64,000 bases of DNA from Helicobacter apodemus (GCF_000765745.2 NZ_JRPC02000006.1:1-64000); one strand, 5' to 3'. Counted from the first letter of the stretch, positions 1 through 9,101 are shown. Made by a program: numbers and translations. Notes: generated by a model from the sequence alone, not told the origin.

Positions 1-464
1 CATAGTTAGCATTGGTATTAGTAATACTCCCACTATTAGTAATCTCTAAGTTTTTATATTCTTTATTTTGGGAAGCAGAGATTTGTTTATTAGTAAGTGC
101 TTTTATTACTTTATTGGCATTAGTATCTGTTGTTGTATCTAAAGTATCAGGACCTATTGCTACCCAATTATCTTTAGCACTAATACTATGAGGAATAGTT
201 AATAAAACACTTGCACAGATTAAAGAGAGAAAAGAGGGAGTAAAGGGTTTATGGGCATTAAAAGTTAAGGAATTAGGAATATAAACTTTAACATTACTCT
301 TAGATTCTAAAGTAGAATCTTTTGTATGGGATTGTAAAGTTATAGTATTTGCAGTTTTAGCATTGACTTTAGAATTTGTTTTAGAATGTAAGACTTGGCT
401 TCTTAGAGGAGTATTATTAATATTGATTATAGTATTAGTTGATTTTCTACTTATTTGGATTCAT
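1..464 (-). CDS. Autotransporter-like surface protein, N-terminal part, start out of frame, runs off left edge
   Basis: Read on the minus strand, a long open frame leaves the window at base 1. It gives a basic, Asn/Ser/Thr-rich leader, then a hydrophobic stretch (FLSLICASVLLTIP) ending in HSISA, like the extended signal peptides of large Helicobacter autotransporters. Repetitive text of the ITNSGSITN type follows, typical of beta-helix passengers. A good ribosome site (AAGGAA) precedes ATG at 464-462, but that ATG meets TAG at 449-447 after five codons. The long frame is shifted by one base and has no ATG, GTG or TTG before the signal peptide. A one-base insertion between 464 and about 447 explains this. 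The gene is broken, switched off, or miscalled here. Only the first 150 or so residues are visible, so the function cannot be named. Confidence 0.55.
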
Positions 465-879
465 TTAAGATTCCTTTGTGTGATATTGTGATATGTGGTT
501 TAATAAGAAATAGTCCATTTTACTTAAAAGAATATTAAAGTTTGTTAAAATTATTTTTTTAGCTTAAATTACTAGATTTTAAGAATATGATTATAATATG
601 GCTTTAATATAATAAAGTTCTGTGAATCTTAAGTTAATATTCTTTGCTGTGTTATTATTGATTGTTAAATATTTTAAGTGTGTAGATATTATGAATGCAA
701 TTTATTTATTAAAGTATAGAGTATGGCTATTTTATTTTTTAATTTGTTAGTTGATTAGGTTTGATTGTATTTCTTTGGACTTTTTAAATAAAATAACATA
801 AGTTAATTTAATATTTAAAAAATATCATATTTTTCAAGGAGTATTAAAAGCCGTTTAAGAACTTTCTTTAAAGAAAGGC
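465..879. other. AT-rich intergenic stretch
   Basis: No credible gene or tRNA is seen in these 415 bases. On the minus strand a TATAAT at 595-590 could serve the autotransporter-like gene to the left, with a 5' leader of about 120 bases, but I see no matching -35. The part near 850-884 holds the hairpin listed separately. Confidence 0.4.
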
Positions 880-884
880 TTATT
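850..884 (-). terminator. Hairpin after hspR, possible terminator
   Basis: Just past the hspR stop, the minus strand reads AAGCC, then a self-complementary core (CTTTCTTTAAAGAAAG, 862-877), then GGCTT followed by TT. The outer AAGCC/GGCTT arms and T-rich tail fit a weak Rho-independent terminator for the cbpA-hspR unit. The stem is AT-rich, so termination may be partial. Confidence 0.4.
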
Positions 885-1245
885 TTTGAAAAATAATGAC
901 TTCATAAGAGCTTTCTTTCTTTAAAACATGTTTATGAGCTTGGTTGCTTTTGAATTTTTCTAAATTTATACGTAATTCTTCTAATTCTTTGTCTTGTTCA
1001 TCTAGCTTGTCTTTTAGTCTTAAAATGATATCAACACCTGCTAGATTAACCCCTAAATCCCTTGTTAGGCGTAAAATTGTTTTGATTTTGTCAATATCCC
1101 TTTGGGAGTAAAGACGCATTTTTCCATCTGTGCGTCCAGGTTCTACTAAGCCTTCGCGTTCGTATTGGCGTAAAGTTTGTGGGTGAATGGAGAGAATTTT
1201 TGCAACAACACTGATAAGATAAACGGGTTCGTCATAGCTATACAT
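880..1245 (-). CDS. hspR: Heat-shock repressor HspR (MerR family)
   Basis: This 121-residue protein has a MerR-type winged helix at about residues 8-60 with the HspR signature HPQTLRQYEREGLVEP (21-36). A short predicted coiled coil (about 72-100) and a basic tail follow. HspR represses chaperone genes with DnaK or another chaperone as co-repressor. In H. pylori it controls the cbpA, groES-groEL and hrcA-grpE-dnaK promoters. It lies 9 bases downstream of cbpA and is read from the same promoter, so it probably represses itself. Family and context agree well; the target genes outside the window are inferred. Confidence 0.95.
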   Translation of the reverse strand: MYSYDEPVYLISVVAKILSIHPQTLRQYEREGLVEPGRTDGKMRLYSQRDIDKIKTILRLTRDLGVNLAGVDIILRLKDKLDEQDKELEELRINLEKFKSNQAHKHVLKKESSYEVIIFQK

Positions 1246-1254
1246 TTTAGCTCC

Positions 1255-2130
1255 TTATAAATATTTTTGTAGAGATTCTACTAATTCTTTAGGTAGTGAA
1301 TCAATATCTGGTAAAATAATATTGGCTTCTAGGTATAAATCCCCATTACTTTTAGTTTTGCGGTTATAAGCCCCTAATTCTTTTACCCTGAATCTTTGGT
1401 GGTTTTTTGTGTTTTTGGGGATTTTTAAAGTGATGTTTTTGTAAAGTGTTTCAATCTCTATATTTCCGCCAAAGAGAGCTGTTTTTAAGGGTAAATCAAA
1501 GGGCTTAGTAAGATTGTCTCCTTCTTGAATGTATTGTGGATGTGGGGCGACTGTTACTTTTAGTAATAAATCTCCATTTTGGTTGCCCATGCTCTTGCCT
1601 TTACCTCTTAGGCGAATGGTTTCTCCATTTTTGATTCCTGCGGGGATTTTAATGTCAAAATTTTGATTTTGCAAACTTACATTATGTTTGCCCCCTAATA
1701 CAGCTGTAATGAAAGGAATCGTAATTTGTGCGTTAATATCAAGGTTAGCAGTTTTAAAACCTCCTCCGAAGCTATCAAAACTTCCAAAGCCATTAAAGCC
1801 TCCCCCAAAACTTCCTTGTGAAAATCCTCCACTAGCACCGAAAATTTGGCTTAAAATATCATCTAAATTGACATTTCCTTGTCCTCTTGCAAAATCATGA
1901 AAGTTTTGTCCGCCAAACATTGAATCCCCAAATTGGTCGTATTGTTTACGCTTTTTTTCATCACTTAGGATTTCATAGGCTGCATTGATTTCTTTGAATT
2001 TCTCTTCAGCTTCTTTTTCTTTGTTTATATCAGGGTGGTATTTTCTAGCAAGTCTGCGGTAGGACTTTTTGATTTCTTCACTGCTTGCATTGGGGGATAC
2101 TTCTAAAGTATCATAGAGACTTTTTGACAT
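1255..2130 (-). CDS. cbpA: Curved-DNA-binding / DnaJ-like co-chaperone CbpA
   Basis: The 291-residue protein starts with a J domain (about 1-70) carrying the HPD tripeptide at 32-34, which stimulates the DnaK ATPase. A Gly/Phe-rich linker (about 72-125) and the two C-terminal beta domains of type II DnaJ proteins follow. The Cys-rich zinc finger of true DnaJ is absent, so CbpA is the better name. Start ATG at 2130 is preceded by AAGGA. It is the first gene of the cbpA-hspR unit, the same order as in H. pylori. Confidence 0.93.
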   Translation of the reverse strand: MSKSLYDTLEVSPNASSEEIKKSYRRLARKYHPDINKEKEAEEKFKEINAAYEILSDEKKRKQYDQFGDSMFGGQNFHDFARGQGNVNLDDILSQIFGASGGFSQGSFGGGFNGFGSFDSFGGGFKTANLDINAQITIPFITAVLGGKHNVSLQNQNFDIKIPAGIKNGETIRLRGKGKSMGNQNGDLLLKVTVAPHPQYIQEGDNLTKPFDLPLKTALFGGNIEIETLYKNITLKIPKNTKNHQRFRVKELGAYNRKTKSNGDLYLEANIILPDIDSLPKELVESLQKYL

Positions 2131-2160
2131 TGTTTGTTCCTTAAAAATTATTAAAATATT

Positions 2161-2187
2161 TTATACTCTTAGTGTATTATAGTATAA
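2161..2187. promoter_or_regulatory. Perfect inverted repeat over the cbpA promoter, candidate HspR operator
   Basis: TTATACT (2161-2167) and AGTATAA (2181-2187) form a perfect 7-base inverted repeat with a 13-base spacer that covers the -10 box and the expected start point. Its position suits a repressor site. It is not a clear match to the HAIR consensus (CTTGAGT-N7-ACTCAAG), so assignment to HspR rests on location only. Confidence 0.35.
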
Positions 2188-2205
2188 AACTTTAGTTTAT
2201 GTCAA
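2176..2205 (-). promoter_or_regulatory. Promoter of cbpA-hspR, near-consensus sigma-70 type
   Basis: On the minus strand TTGACA (2205-2200) and TATAAT (2181-2176) are separated by 18 bases, both perfect hexamers. Helicobacter promoters usually lack a conserved -35, so this is an exceptionally strong-looking promoter, as expected for a gene kept in check by a repressor. Confidence 0.75.
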
Positions 2206-2230
2206 TCAACTTTTAGAAAATTGAGGATTT

Positions 2231-2239
2231 TGCTATAAT
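2231..2239 (+). promoter_or_regulatory. Extended -10 promoter of addA
   Basis: TGCTATAAT gives a TGn extension directly joined to a perfect TATAAT (2234-2239), about 31 bases before the GTG start of addA. No -35 is evident, which is usual for Helicobacter. It diverges from the cbpA promoter. Confidence 0.6.
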
Positions 2240-2269
2240 GTAAAAACTTTAAATTATAAGGGAAAGCAA

Positions 2270-5023
2270 GTGGATAAGGCTTTGTTATGTGTGAGTGCAA
2301 GTGCTGGTAGCGGAAAAACTTATAAATTAGTGTGGAGGTATATAGAATTGCTTTTTTTGGGAGCTAAACCCTCTAGTATCCTAACGCTTACCTTTACAAA
2401 AAAGGCTGCTAAAGAAATGCAAGAACGGATTATTAAGGAGATTCAAAGTATTTACTGTCATAGGAATGATAATGAATTTATAAAAAAAGTTGAGTCTAAT
2501 ATTGGTAGAATTAAGAGTGAGAGGATTCAAGAGAGAATCCCTTTTATTTATCAGAGTTTTTTAACAGAAGATTTGAAAATTACGACCATTGATGCCTTTT
2601 TTCAAAAGATACTTCGGGGGTTGTGCTGGTATGTGGGGGTGGAATATGATTTTAAGATTGGGCAGGATGATATAGATGCTATTACGGAGATTTTTTTAAA
2701 ACTTTTGGGTAATGAGACTTTTGAGGATGTTTTGGAGCTTTGCTATGAGAGGAGAGAGCAGAGATTGCAAAGTCTTTTAAGCCTTTGCGAGTTTTTGGAT
2801 TTTTTTAAGGAAATGCTTGATGAGTCTTTGTTTATAAGCTCTCTTTTAAAGAGTGATTGTAAGCAGCAAGCATTAGCTTATGCTAGGGGGATTAAAGAGT
2901 CTTATTATACGCAAAAAGGGGAGATTCATCCGCAATTACAATTTGAGGATTTTAGCACTTTGCTTAGTAAGTGTGAAACTTGGATTTTAAAAGAGGATTT
3001 GAGGGAATATAGGGGGTTTTCTAAGATACTTTTTAATGATGCGGATTTTATAGGGTTAAAAAAGGCGATTTCTAGGTTTTTTTTGGAGGATGAGGCTTTA
3101 TATCTACAAAAGTTTTATAGGGTTTTTAAGGTTTATTTACAGGCAAAAGCACAATTTTATCAAGAAAATAATCTTTTAAGTTTCAATGCGGTCTCTTCTA
3201 AAGTCTATAAACTCCTTTGCAAAGAGAATTTTTCTAAGGATTTTTTGTATTTTCGCTTAGATAGCGTGATTAGCCATCTTTTAATTGATGAATTTCAAGA
3301 TACGAGTATTTTGCAATATGAGATTTTAAAGCCTCTTATTGAGGAGATTAAGGCGGGGATAGGTTCAAGGCAGTTTTTGCGGAGCTTTTTTTATGTAGGA
3401 GATATTAAGCAGTCTATTTATCGCTTCCGCGGAGGTAATCCAGAGCTTTTTAAAATCGCATCTAAGCAAATGCAGCAAGAAAATATGACTAATAATTATC
3501 GTAGTGCTAGGCATATTGTGGAGTTTGTCAATGATACTTTTTTAGGCAAAATTGAGGGCTTTATCCCGCAAGTGCCTATGATTGAAAAAGAGGGTTATGT
3601 AAGGGTTTGCGGTTGTGAGGATTTAGAAGAGAGGGTGTATTTGAGCATTGTTAAAATGCTTGAATATGGGGTTAATCCCTCTGATATTACGCTTTTAGTC
3701 TTTGATAATAAATCTGTTGTTGAGTTAGCAATATTTTTACAAGAGAGGGGTTTAAGGGTGGTTATGGATACTAGTGCAAAGCTCATTTTTCATAATGAAG
3801 TGCGGGCTTTGATTGAGTTTTTAAAGTTTTTAGAGGCAAAAAATCCTCTGTTTGAAAAAGAATTTTTTATGCTTTTGGGTTTAAGGGAGCAGAGTTTAGA
3901 GGAGTTTTTGAAGCCCACAAAGAGTCCTGCTGCAATTTTGTTGCCTATTATGCAAAAGTTTGGGATTGCTAGTTTAAGTGCTAAGCGGTTTTTGGAAGTG
4001 GCTTTGAAATTTTCTAGTGTTAAAGAACTATTAGATGGGATTGAGACTTTACAAGAGGAGATTGTTTCTAGTGATTTTTTTGGTATTCGGATTATGACTA
4101 TTCACAAATCTAAGGGCTTAGAGTTTGAAAATGTATTGGTTGTGGATAGAAAGAGTTTAAAGAATGTAGTTTCTAAAAGGCTTTTTTTTGATTTTGGAGC
4201 GGATGGGGTAAGTATAAAGAGAATCTTTAAATACGATAATCATAAAAGGAGTGCTATAAGAATGTCTTTAGAGCCACTTTATAAGGAGGCTCTTTTAAAA
4301 GAGAAAGAATTAACAAAGAAAGATTTAAAGAATCAACTTTATGTGGCTTTAACGCGAGCAAAAGGGACGATGCAGATTTTTTATGGATTAAAAAACGCTC
4401 AAAGTGCTTTTGGGGAGATAGGTTTAAGGGATGAGGAGAGGGGGGAGCTTATGCGATCTTTAGAGATTAGCGATTTTAAAGCTGTTATTCCAGAGACTTC
4501 TTTTGAGTATCCTCATCCAGCGATGTTAGAGAATCTTGGCAGACAAGAGCAAATGCAAGTGGCACAAAAAGAGGCGTTACAAGGGGATATTCAGTCTTTG
4601 TCCTTTGGGGTTGCTTTGCATTTTGTGATGGAGCAGAAGTTAAAAAATCATTTGGAAGATTCTTTGCTTTTAGAGATTTTGCGTAATAAAGAGGGGTTTT
4701 ATTTATCCCAAAAAACCTTGCAAGAAATTCTTAATAAATGTAATTTATTGCTTAAAAATCATCAATTTAATGAAATTCTACAAAAAGGTAGTGTAAAATG
4801 CGAACTTCCTTTTTTATCTAATGGAAGACAAAAACGTTTAGACCTTTTGGTTGAAAACGAAAAAGAAGCTTTTATTGTTGATTATAAAAGCGGTCAGCCA
4901 AAGTCTGCTTATGAGATTCAAATGCGTGAGTATATGCAGAGTATTAAGGTGATTCTTAAAAAGCAAGTGTATGGCTACATTTTTTATACCGAAGATAGTG
5001 GAAAATTAGTTGAGATTGTATAG
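2270..5023 (+). CDS. addA: AddA-type (RecB-like) helicase-nuclease subunit
   Basis: The 917-residue protein is a UvrD-family superfamily 1 helicase with a C-terminal nuclease. Visible parts are Walker A ASAGSGKT (10-17), DEFQD (about 340), GDIKQSIYRFRGG, NYRSA, the motif V region MTIHKSKGLEFE (about 608), YVALTRAK (about 690), and a PD-(D/E)XK nuclease end with DLLV...VDYKSGQ (about 856-873). With AddB it resects broken DNA ends for RecA-dependent repair. Start is GTG after AAGGGAAAG; no nearby ATG fits. It is followed 8 bases later by nhaA, the order found in H. pylori. The partner addB is in this window at 50684. Confidence 0.93.
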   Translation: MDKALLCVSASAGSGKTYKLVWRYIELLFLGAKPSSILTLTFTKKAAKEMQERIIKEIQSIYCHRNDNEFIKKVESNIGRIKSERIQERIPFIYQSFLTEDLKITTIDAFFQKILRGLCWYVGVEYDFKIGQDDIDAITEIFLKLLGNETFEDVLELCYERREQRLQSLLSLCEFLDFFKEMLDESLFISSLLKSDCKQQALAYARGIKESYYTQKGEIHPQLQFEDFSTLLSKCETWILKEDLREYRGFSKILFNDADFIGLKKAISRFFLEDEALYLQKFYRVFKVYLQAKAQFYQENNLLSFNAVSSKVYKLLCKENFSKDFLYFRLDSVISHLLIDEFQDTSILQYEILKPLIEEIKAGIGSRQFLRSFFYVGDIKQSIYRFRGGNPELFKIASKQMQQENMTNNYRSARHIVEFVNDTFLGKIEGFIPQVPMIEKEGYVRVCGCEDLEERVYLSIVKMLEYGVNPSDITLLVFDNKSVVELAIFLQERGLRVVMDTSAKLIFHNEVRALIEFLKFLEAKNPLFEKEFFMLLGLREQSLEEFLKPTKSPAAILLPIMQKFGIASLSAKRFLEVALKFSSVKELLDGIETLQEEIVSSDFFGIRIMTIHKSKGLEFENVLVVDRKSLKNVVSKRLFFDFGADGVSIKRIFKYDNHKRSAIRMSLEPLYKEALLKEKELTKKDLKNQLYVALTRAKGTMQIFYGLKNAQSAFGEIGLRDEERGELMRSLEISDFKAVIPETSFEYPHPAMLENLGRQEQMQVAQKEALQGDIQSLSFGVALHFVMEQKLKNHLEDSLLLEILRNKEGFYLSQKTLQEILNKCNLLLKNHQFNEILQKGSVKCELPFLSNGRQKRLDLLVENEKEAFIVDYKSGQPKSAYEIQMREYMQSIKVILKKQVYGYIFYTEDSGKLVEIV

Positions 5024-5031
5024 GGGAAAAT

Positions 5032-6357
5032 ATGGAATTACAAAATAATAGTGGAATCTTAGAAACTTTTAAAAAACTAACAAAAAGTGAGTCTTTTGCG
5101 GGCGTGCTGTTACTTTGTTGTGCAGTTCTAGCAATGATTGCTGCAAATTCTCCATTAAGTGAGATGTATGCAGCACTTTGGAAGAGCAAAATAGGGCTTG
5201 ATATTAATGGCTCTTTTATAGGTATGAGTTTGGGGGCTTGGATTAATGATGCTTTAATGGCTTTTTTCTTTTTAGTTGTTGGTTTAGAGATTAAAAGGGA
5301 GGTTTTATTTGGAGAGCTTGCGGGGTTTAAAAGAGCTGCTTTACCTGTAATTGCTGCACTTGGGGGTATGGTTGGACCAGGGCTTATTTATTATGCACTA
5401 AATGCTGGAACACAATCAGCACACGGATTTGGGATACCTATGGCAACAGATATTGCCTTTGCTTTGGGTGTTTTATCGGTATTGGGTAAGAGGGTGTCAA
5501 TTTCTGTTAAGGTATTTTTAGTTTCTTTGGCTGTAGCGGATGATTTAGGGGCTATTATTGTTATTGCGGTTTTTTATTCTAATGGGCTTAGTCTTTCTTG
5601 GTTGGTTGTTGCAGCGGGTATTATTGTTGTTTTAATGGTTTTAAATAAAATGGGGGTAAAAGCCCTTAGCCTTTATATGATTTTGGGTGTGTTTTTATGG
5701 ATTGCTGTCCATAATTCTGGGATTCACGCTACCATTGCTGCGGTTGCTTTAGCTTTCACTATACCGGTATCCCCAAAAATAGATACGCTCTCTTTTATGG
5801 AGAAAATGAAAGTTGTTGTATCGCATTTTCAAGAATCGGAAAAACGAAAAGATAGTGTTTTGCTTCAAAGTGAGCAAGTAGAGGCGTTGCATCATTTAGC
5901 TCAACATAAAAATGCGGTGCAAAATCCTTTGGTGCGTTTAGAACACGCTTTGGCTCCTTATAGTAGTTTTTTGATTATGCCAATTTTTGCTTTTGCTAAT
6001 GCGGGGGTAACTATTGGTGCAAATATTGATTTTGGCATTGATTATGTCTTTTTAGGGATTTTGTGCGGATTAGTATTGGGTAAGCCAATTGGTATTTTTA
6101 CCTTTACTTTTTTAGCCGAAAAATTAGGTATTGCAGCTCGTCCTCAATGTGTATCGTGGGTGGAGATTTTTGGAGCGGGTGCATTAGGCGGGATTGGCTT
6201 TACTATGTCTATTTTTGTAACTAATCTTGCTTTTAGTGGTGATCACGCTTTAGTTGCCACAGATGTAGCGAAAATTTCTATTTTAATTGCTTCCTTTACA
6301 GCGGGTATTTTAGGGAGTATCTTTTTCTTTATTAGGGATAAGGTTTGCCATCATTAA
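5032..6357 (+). CDS. nhaA: Na+/H+ antiporter NhaA
   Basis: This 441-residue, largely hydrophobic inner-membrane protein exchanges sodium for protons. It shows the NhaA ion-binding motif AVADDLGAI (two adjacent Asp near residues 168-170), the ATDIAFALGV segment and IFAFANAGV near the end. A hydrophilic insert of some 50 residues (about 250-305, starting near VSPKIDTLSF) lies between membrane segments VIII and IX. An enlarged loop here is a known feature of the H. pylori protein compared with E. coli. It probably shares the addA transcript. Confidence 0.95.
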   Translation: MELQNNSGILETFKKLTKSESFAGVLLLCCAVLAMIAANSPLSEMYAALWKSKIGLDINGSFIGMSLGAWINDALMAFFFLVVGLEIKREVLFGELAGFKRAALPVIAALGGMVGPGLIYYALNAGTQSAHGFGIPMATDIAFALGVLSVLGKRVSISVKVFLVSLAVADDLGAIIVIAVFYSNGLSLSWLVVAAGIIVVLMVLNKMGVKALSLYMILGVFLWIAVHNSGIHATIAAVALAFTIPVSPKIDTLSFMEKMKVVVSHFQESEKRKDSVLLQSEQVEALHHLAQHKNAVQNPLVRLEHALAPYSSFLIMPIFAFANAGVTIGANIDFGIDYVFLGILCGLVLGKPIGIFTFTFLAEKLGIAARPQCVSWVEIFGAGALGGIGFTMSIFVTNLAFSGDHALVATDVAKISILIASFTAGILGSIFFFIRDKVCHH

Positions 6358-6391
6358 TGGGTAAGCTTGTCTTTCCCTTACAAAGCATTTT

Positions 6392-7498
6392 ATGTATCCT
6401 TTAAATATCCTTATTTTAGGGAATATCATACGCGAAAGGATTGGCGATGAAATGGTTTGTATTCCTATGTATTATGCGATCAAATCTCTTTATCCTTATG
6501 CAAAAATCTCCCTTTTAATTAAAAGTCAAATATTCTTAGAGTTGTTAAAAGATGAAAAACAAAGGAAGCTTTATGTTGATGAAGTTTTACTGCTTCAAGA
6601 AAAGCAAAAATGGCAGAATCTTTGTTTTGATTTTCTTTTGATTGTGGAGCATAATGATTTTGAAGTTTTAAAAATCGCTCAAGTCATTCAAGCAAAATCT
6701 AAAATTGTTACTTTAAGTCAATCGCTTTTGTTTTCTAGGCAGGTTTTTTTATATTTTACTCGCTATTTGAGAGGGATTAAGACTTTTATTAATCCTTATT
6801 GGTTGCAAGGGCATAGTGAGATAGAAAGGAATTTAAATTTAGTTAGGCAAATTAATCGTGAAGTTTTTGATAAACGATACTCTACTCTTGATTTCTCATT
6901 AGCAAAATTACCGGTTTTAGAAGCGACTTTTGAAAAAAATAGGTCTTTATTAGCAAGTTTAAATGAAAAGGGTCGATATTCTTTGGTCGTAGGTATCTTT
7001 CCTTTTGCTAAAAATGTTACAACGAAAGTTAATTTTACAATAAATGAGTGGAAGTTTTTAGTCCAAAGTTTAAGTCAGGAGTTTTCCGAAGTTTTATTTG
7101 TATTTGTTAATTATCCTAGCACACAATATGATTTTGCACCTTTTATAGAAAAAAATATTCAAGTCTTTTATAATCAGCAAGGATTGGAGGGATTAGCTGC
7201 GTTTATTCATTCCCTTGATGGTGTATTAGGTGTAGATAGTGGGCATATTCATATCGCCGATAATGCTTGTATTTCAACTTTAGAAGTGATTGCAAAAAAG
7301 GTATCTAAGCAGTGGGGCGGGGGATTTTATGGAGGGTATTTTCAGCAATATATTATGCCGTCTAATTGGCATGAAGAAAAGTCAAAGCATTTGGAATCTT
7401 TTTTGCAAAAAGCTAGAGCATTTATTGCTTATATTCAAGATAATAAAAAATATAAGGGGCAAAATGGTGCTTTAAAATCATTTAAAGATTGGTTGTAA
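6392..7498 (+). CDS. Glycosyltransferase family 9 (heptosyltransferase-like) protein, copy 1
   Basis: The 368-residue soluble protein has the two-domain GT-B layout of ADP-heptose:LPS heptosyltransferases. It has an N-terminal ILILGNIIRERIGDEM (cf. the usual IRxxxIGD turn), and near residues 279-289 the family motif GVDSGHIHIAD. It is a diverged paralogue of the next gene; both share NPYW, NLVR and HIAD blocks. A role in LPS core or other surface glycan is likely, but acceptor and sugar cannot be told. The ATG start has no clear ribosome site. In H. pylori nhaA is followed directly by yajC, so this pair is an insertion into a conserved order. Confidence 0.75.
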   Translation: MYPLNILILGNIIRERIGDEMVCIPMYYAIKSLYPYAKISLLIKSQIFLELLKDEKQRKLYVDEVLLLQEKQKWQNLCFDFLLIVEHNDFEVLKIAQVIQAKSKIVTLSQSLLFSRQVFLYFTRYLRGIKTFINPYWLQGHSEIERNLNLVRQINREVFDKRYSTLDFSLAKLPVLEATFEKNRSLLASLNEKGRYSLVVGIFPFAKNVTTKVNFTINEWKFLVQSLSQEFSEVLFVFVNYPSTQYDFAPFIEKNIQVFYNQQGLEGLAAFIHSLDGVLGVDSGHIHIADNACISTLEVIAKKVSKQWGGGFYGGYFQQYIMPSNWHEEKSKHLESFLQKARAFIAYIQDNKKYKGQNGALKSFKDWL

Positions 7499-7711
7499 AT
7501 GTAGCTTATGGGGAAATAGTGCAACAATACACTTGTTTTAAGATTAGCAAAAAATGTCAAAAATATAAGAATCTTTTTATACTAGGAGCATAGGAGTATA
7601 TAGCCTGTTTTTAGGATATTAAAATGTTTTAGGAAAATTTTAAAATACAAGTAGCATAATACGATAAAGTAGGATGAGATAAAGGGGGCAATGCCTTAAA
7701 GGAGATTTAAT

Positions 7712-8758
7712 ATGTTTTTAAGGAATTTAGTTCAAAGGAGGGAGATTCCTCTTAAAATAGCCGTTTATTTACCCTGTGCTGGAGTGGGGGATGCGATGGT
7801 AAATTTAAAAAGTCTCTATGCCCTAAAATTTCTTTATCCTCAAGCAATTTTAAGTTTGGTTGTGAAGTTTGATACCGCAAAAAATTTGTTTAGGAATGTG
7901 GATTTTATCGATGAAATTATTGATTATGTAGAAGCTTTGCAGAATCAAATAAGGGTTTTTGATGTAGTGTTGCTTGTTATGCAACACGATAATTTAAGAG
8001 CTATTCAAGAAGTTAAGGCTATTTCTGCTAAATATCATTTAACCACTTTTTCGCAAGGACTTTTGAAAAAGGGAATTTTGTTTATATCAGGGATTAAGCG
8101 GGTGATTAATCCTTATTGGAAACAAAATCGTGCGTTTATGGAGGGGGGATTAAATCTTGTGCGTTCTATCCATAAAAAGCATTTTGATAAAGAGATTTTA
8201 AGGATTGATTATTCACAAGTTTTGTTAAAAAGGGGGGAGAAAAATATTGTATTTGTTGATGAGGTGTTAGAGGGTTTGGGGGCTAAGAAATATCTAAAAA
8301 TTATTGGGATTAATCCTTTTTGCATTACTCTAAAAACCCTTAGTAATTTTTCTTTTCCAACTTGGCTAGGTATTACAGAAAATTTAGCTAAAGCGTTTCC
8401 TAATTATCTTTTTATAGTAATGGATTATCCTAAAAGTGGGGCTAAATTTTTGGGATTTTCACAGGGTAATATTAAGATTTTCAAAAACAATGAGGATTTA
8501 CTCAATCTCGTGGAGTTCATTAGTCGCCTAGATTGTTTATTAAGCCCAGATACGGGTAATGTTCATATTGCGGATTATCTAAGAATACCAACTTTAGAGA
8601 TTATAAGAGAGAGTGCAAAGAGAAGGTGGCAAGGTGGTGGTTGGGGTGGAGTTTGTGAATGTGTTGTTTTGCCTAAAGGTTGGCAGGAAAAAGAGGGGGA
8701 ATTTGCTAAGATTTTTTTGCAAAGGGTTAAGGATTTTTTAATCCAAAATTTAACTTAA
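7712..8758 (+). CDS. Glycosyltransferase family 9 (heptosyltransferase-like) protein, copy 2
   Basis: This 348-residue protein is a paralogue of the gene at 6392, with CAGVGDAMVN in the N-terminal nucleotide-fold turn and SPDTGNVHIAD (about 277-287) as the donor-binding motif. Its start is secure: AAAGGAG (7698-7704) sits seven bases before ATG. A 213-base gap separates it from copy 1. The gap holds no gene, only an imperfect 20-base direct repeat near 7611-7647 (TTTTAGGA...AAAAT) and a short hairpin-like GGCAATGCC near 7687. The separate ribosome site and gap suggest its own promoter. Substrate is unknown; a surface glycan is likely. Confidence 0.75.
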   Translation: MFLRNLVQRREIPLKIAVYLPCAGVGDAMVNLKSLYALKFLYPQAILSLVVKFDTAKNLFRNVDFIDEIIDYVEALQNQIRVFDVVLLVMQHDNLRAIQEVKAISAKYHLTTFSQGLLKKGILFISGIKRVINPYWKQNRAFMEGGLNLVRSIHKKHFDKEILRIDYSQVLLKRGEKNIVFVDEVLEGLGAKKYLKIIGINPFCITLKTLSNFSFPTWLGITENLAKAFPNYLFIVMDYPKSGAKFLGFSQGNIKIFKNNEDLLNLVEFISRLDCLLSPDTGNVHIADYLRIPTLEIIRESAKRRWQGGGWGGVCECVVLPKGWQEKEGEFAKIFLQRVKDFLIQNLT

Positions 8759-8778
8759 AGATTTAATTAGTAAAACTT

Positions 8779-8787
8779 TGCTAGAAT
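8779..8787 (+). promoter_or_regulatory. Extended -10 promoter of yajC-secDF
   Basis: TGCTAGAAT (TGn plus TAGAAT, 8782-8787) lies about 36 bases before the chosen yajC start and immediately after the glycosyltransferase stop. It resembles the other extended -10 boxes in this window. Confidence 0.5.
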
Positions 8788-8822
8788 TAAGCCATTATTT
8801 TTCAAGTTTAAAAGGTTATTTT

Positions 8823-9092
8823 ATGGAAAATGCTGAAAATATTTTTATGCAACTTCTTCCTTTAATTGTTTTAATCGCAATTTTTTATTTTCTAATCATT
8901 CGTCCCCAACAAAAACAGGCAAAGAATCACAAAGAAATGATTACTGCTTTAGATAAAGGGGATAAGGTTATTACCAGCGGAGGGTTTATTGTAGAAGTCG
9001 TTAAACGCGAAGAGGATCATTTTATGGTGCGTTTAAATGATGATACGATTGTGAAGTTAGCAAAAGATTATGTTGCTAAAAAAGTTGGATAA
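8823..9092 (+). CDS. yajC: Preprotein translocase subunit YajC
   Basis: The 89-residue protein has one membrane helix (about residues 10-29, LLPLIVLIAIFYFLIIRP) followed by the YajC signature RPQQKQ and a cytosolic KGDKVITSGGF segment. YajC associates with SecD-SecF at the SecYEG channel. A TTG at 8778 would add 15 residues, but ATG at 8823 has AAAGG upstream and matches the usual family length. It is followed 9 bases later by secD. Confidence 0.92.
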   Translation: MENAENIFMQLLPLIVLIAIFYFLIIRPQQKQAKNHKEMITALDKGDKVITSGGFIVEVVKREEDHFMVRLNDDTIVKLAKDYVAKKVG

Positions 9093-9101
9093 TCATTCTA
9101 A

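Noticed and set aside
1688-1900. Plus-strand Pro/Lys-rich ORF
   Set aside because: It is the reverse complement of the Gly/Phe-rich linker of cbpA; the composition is a mirror of that coding sequence.
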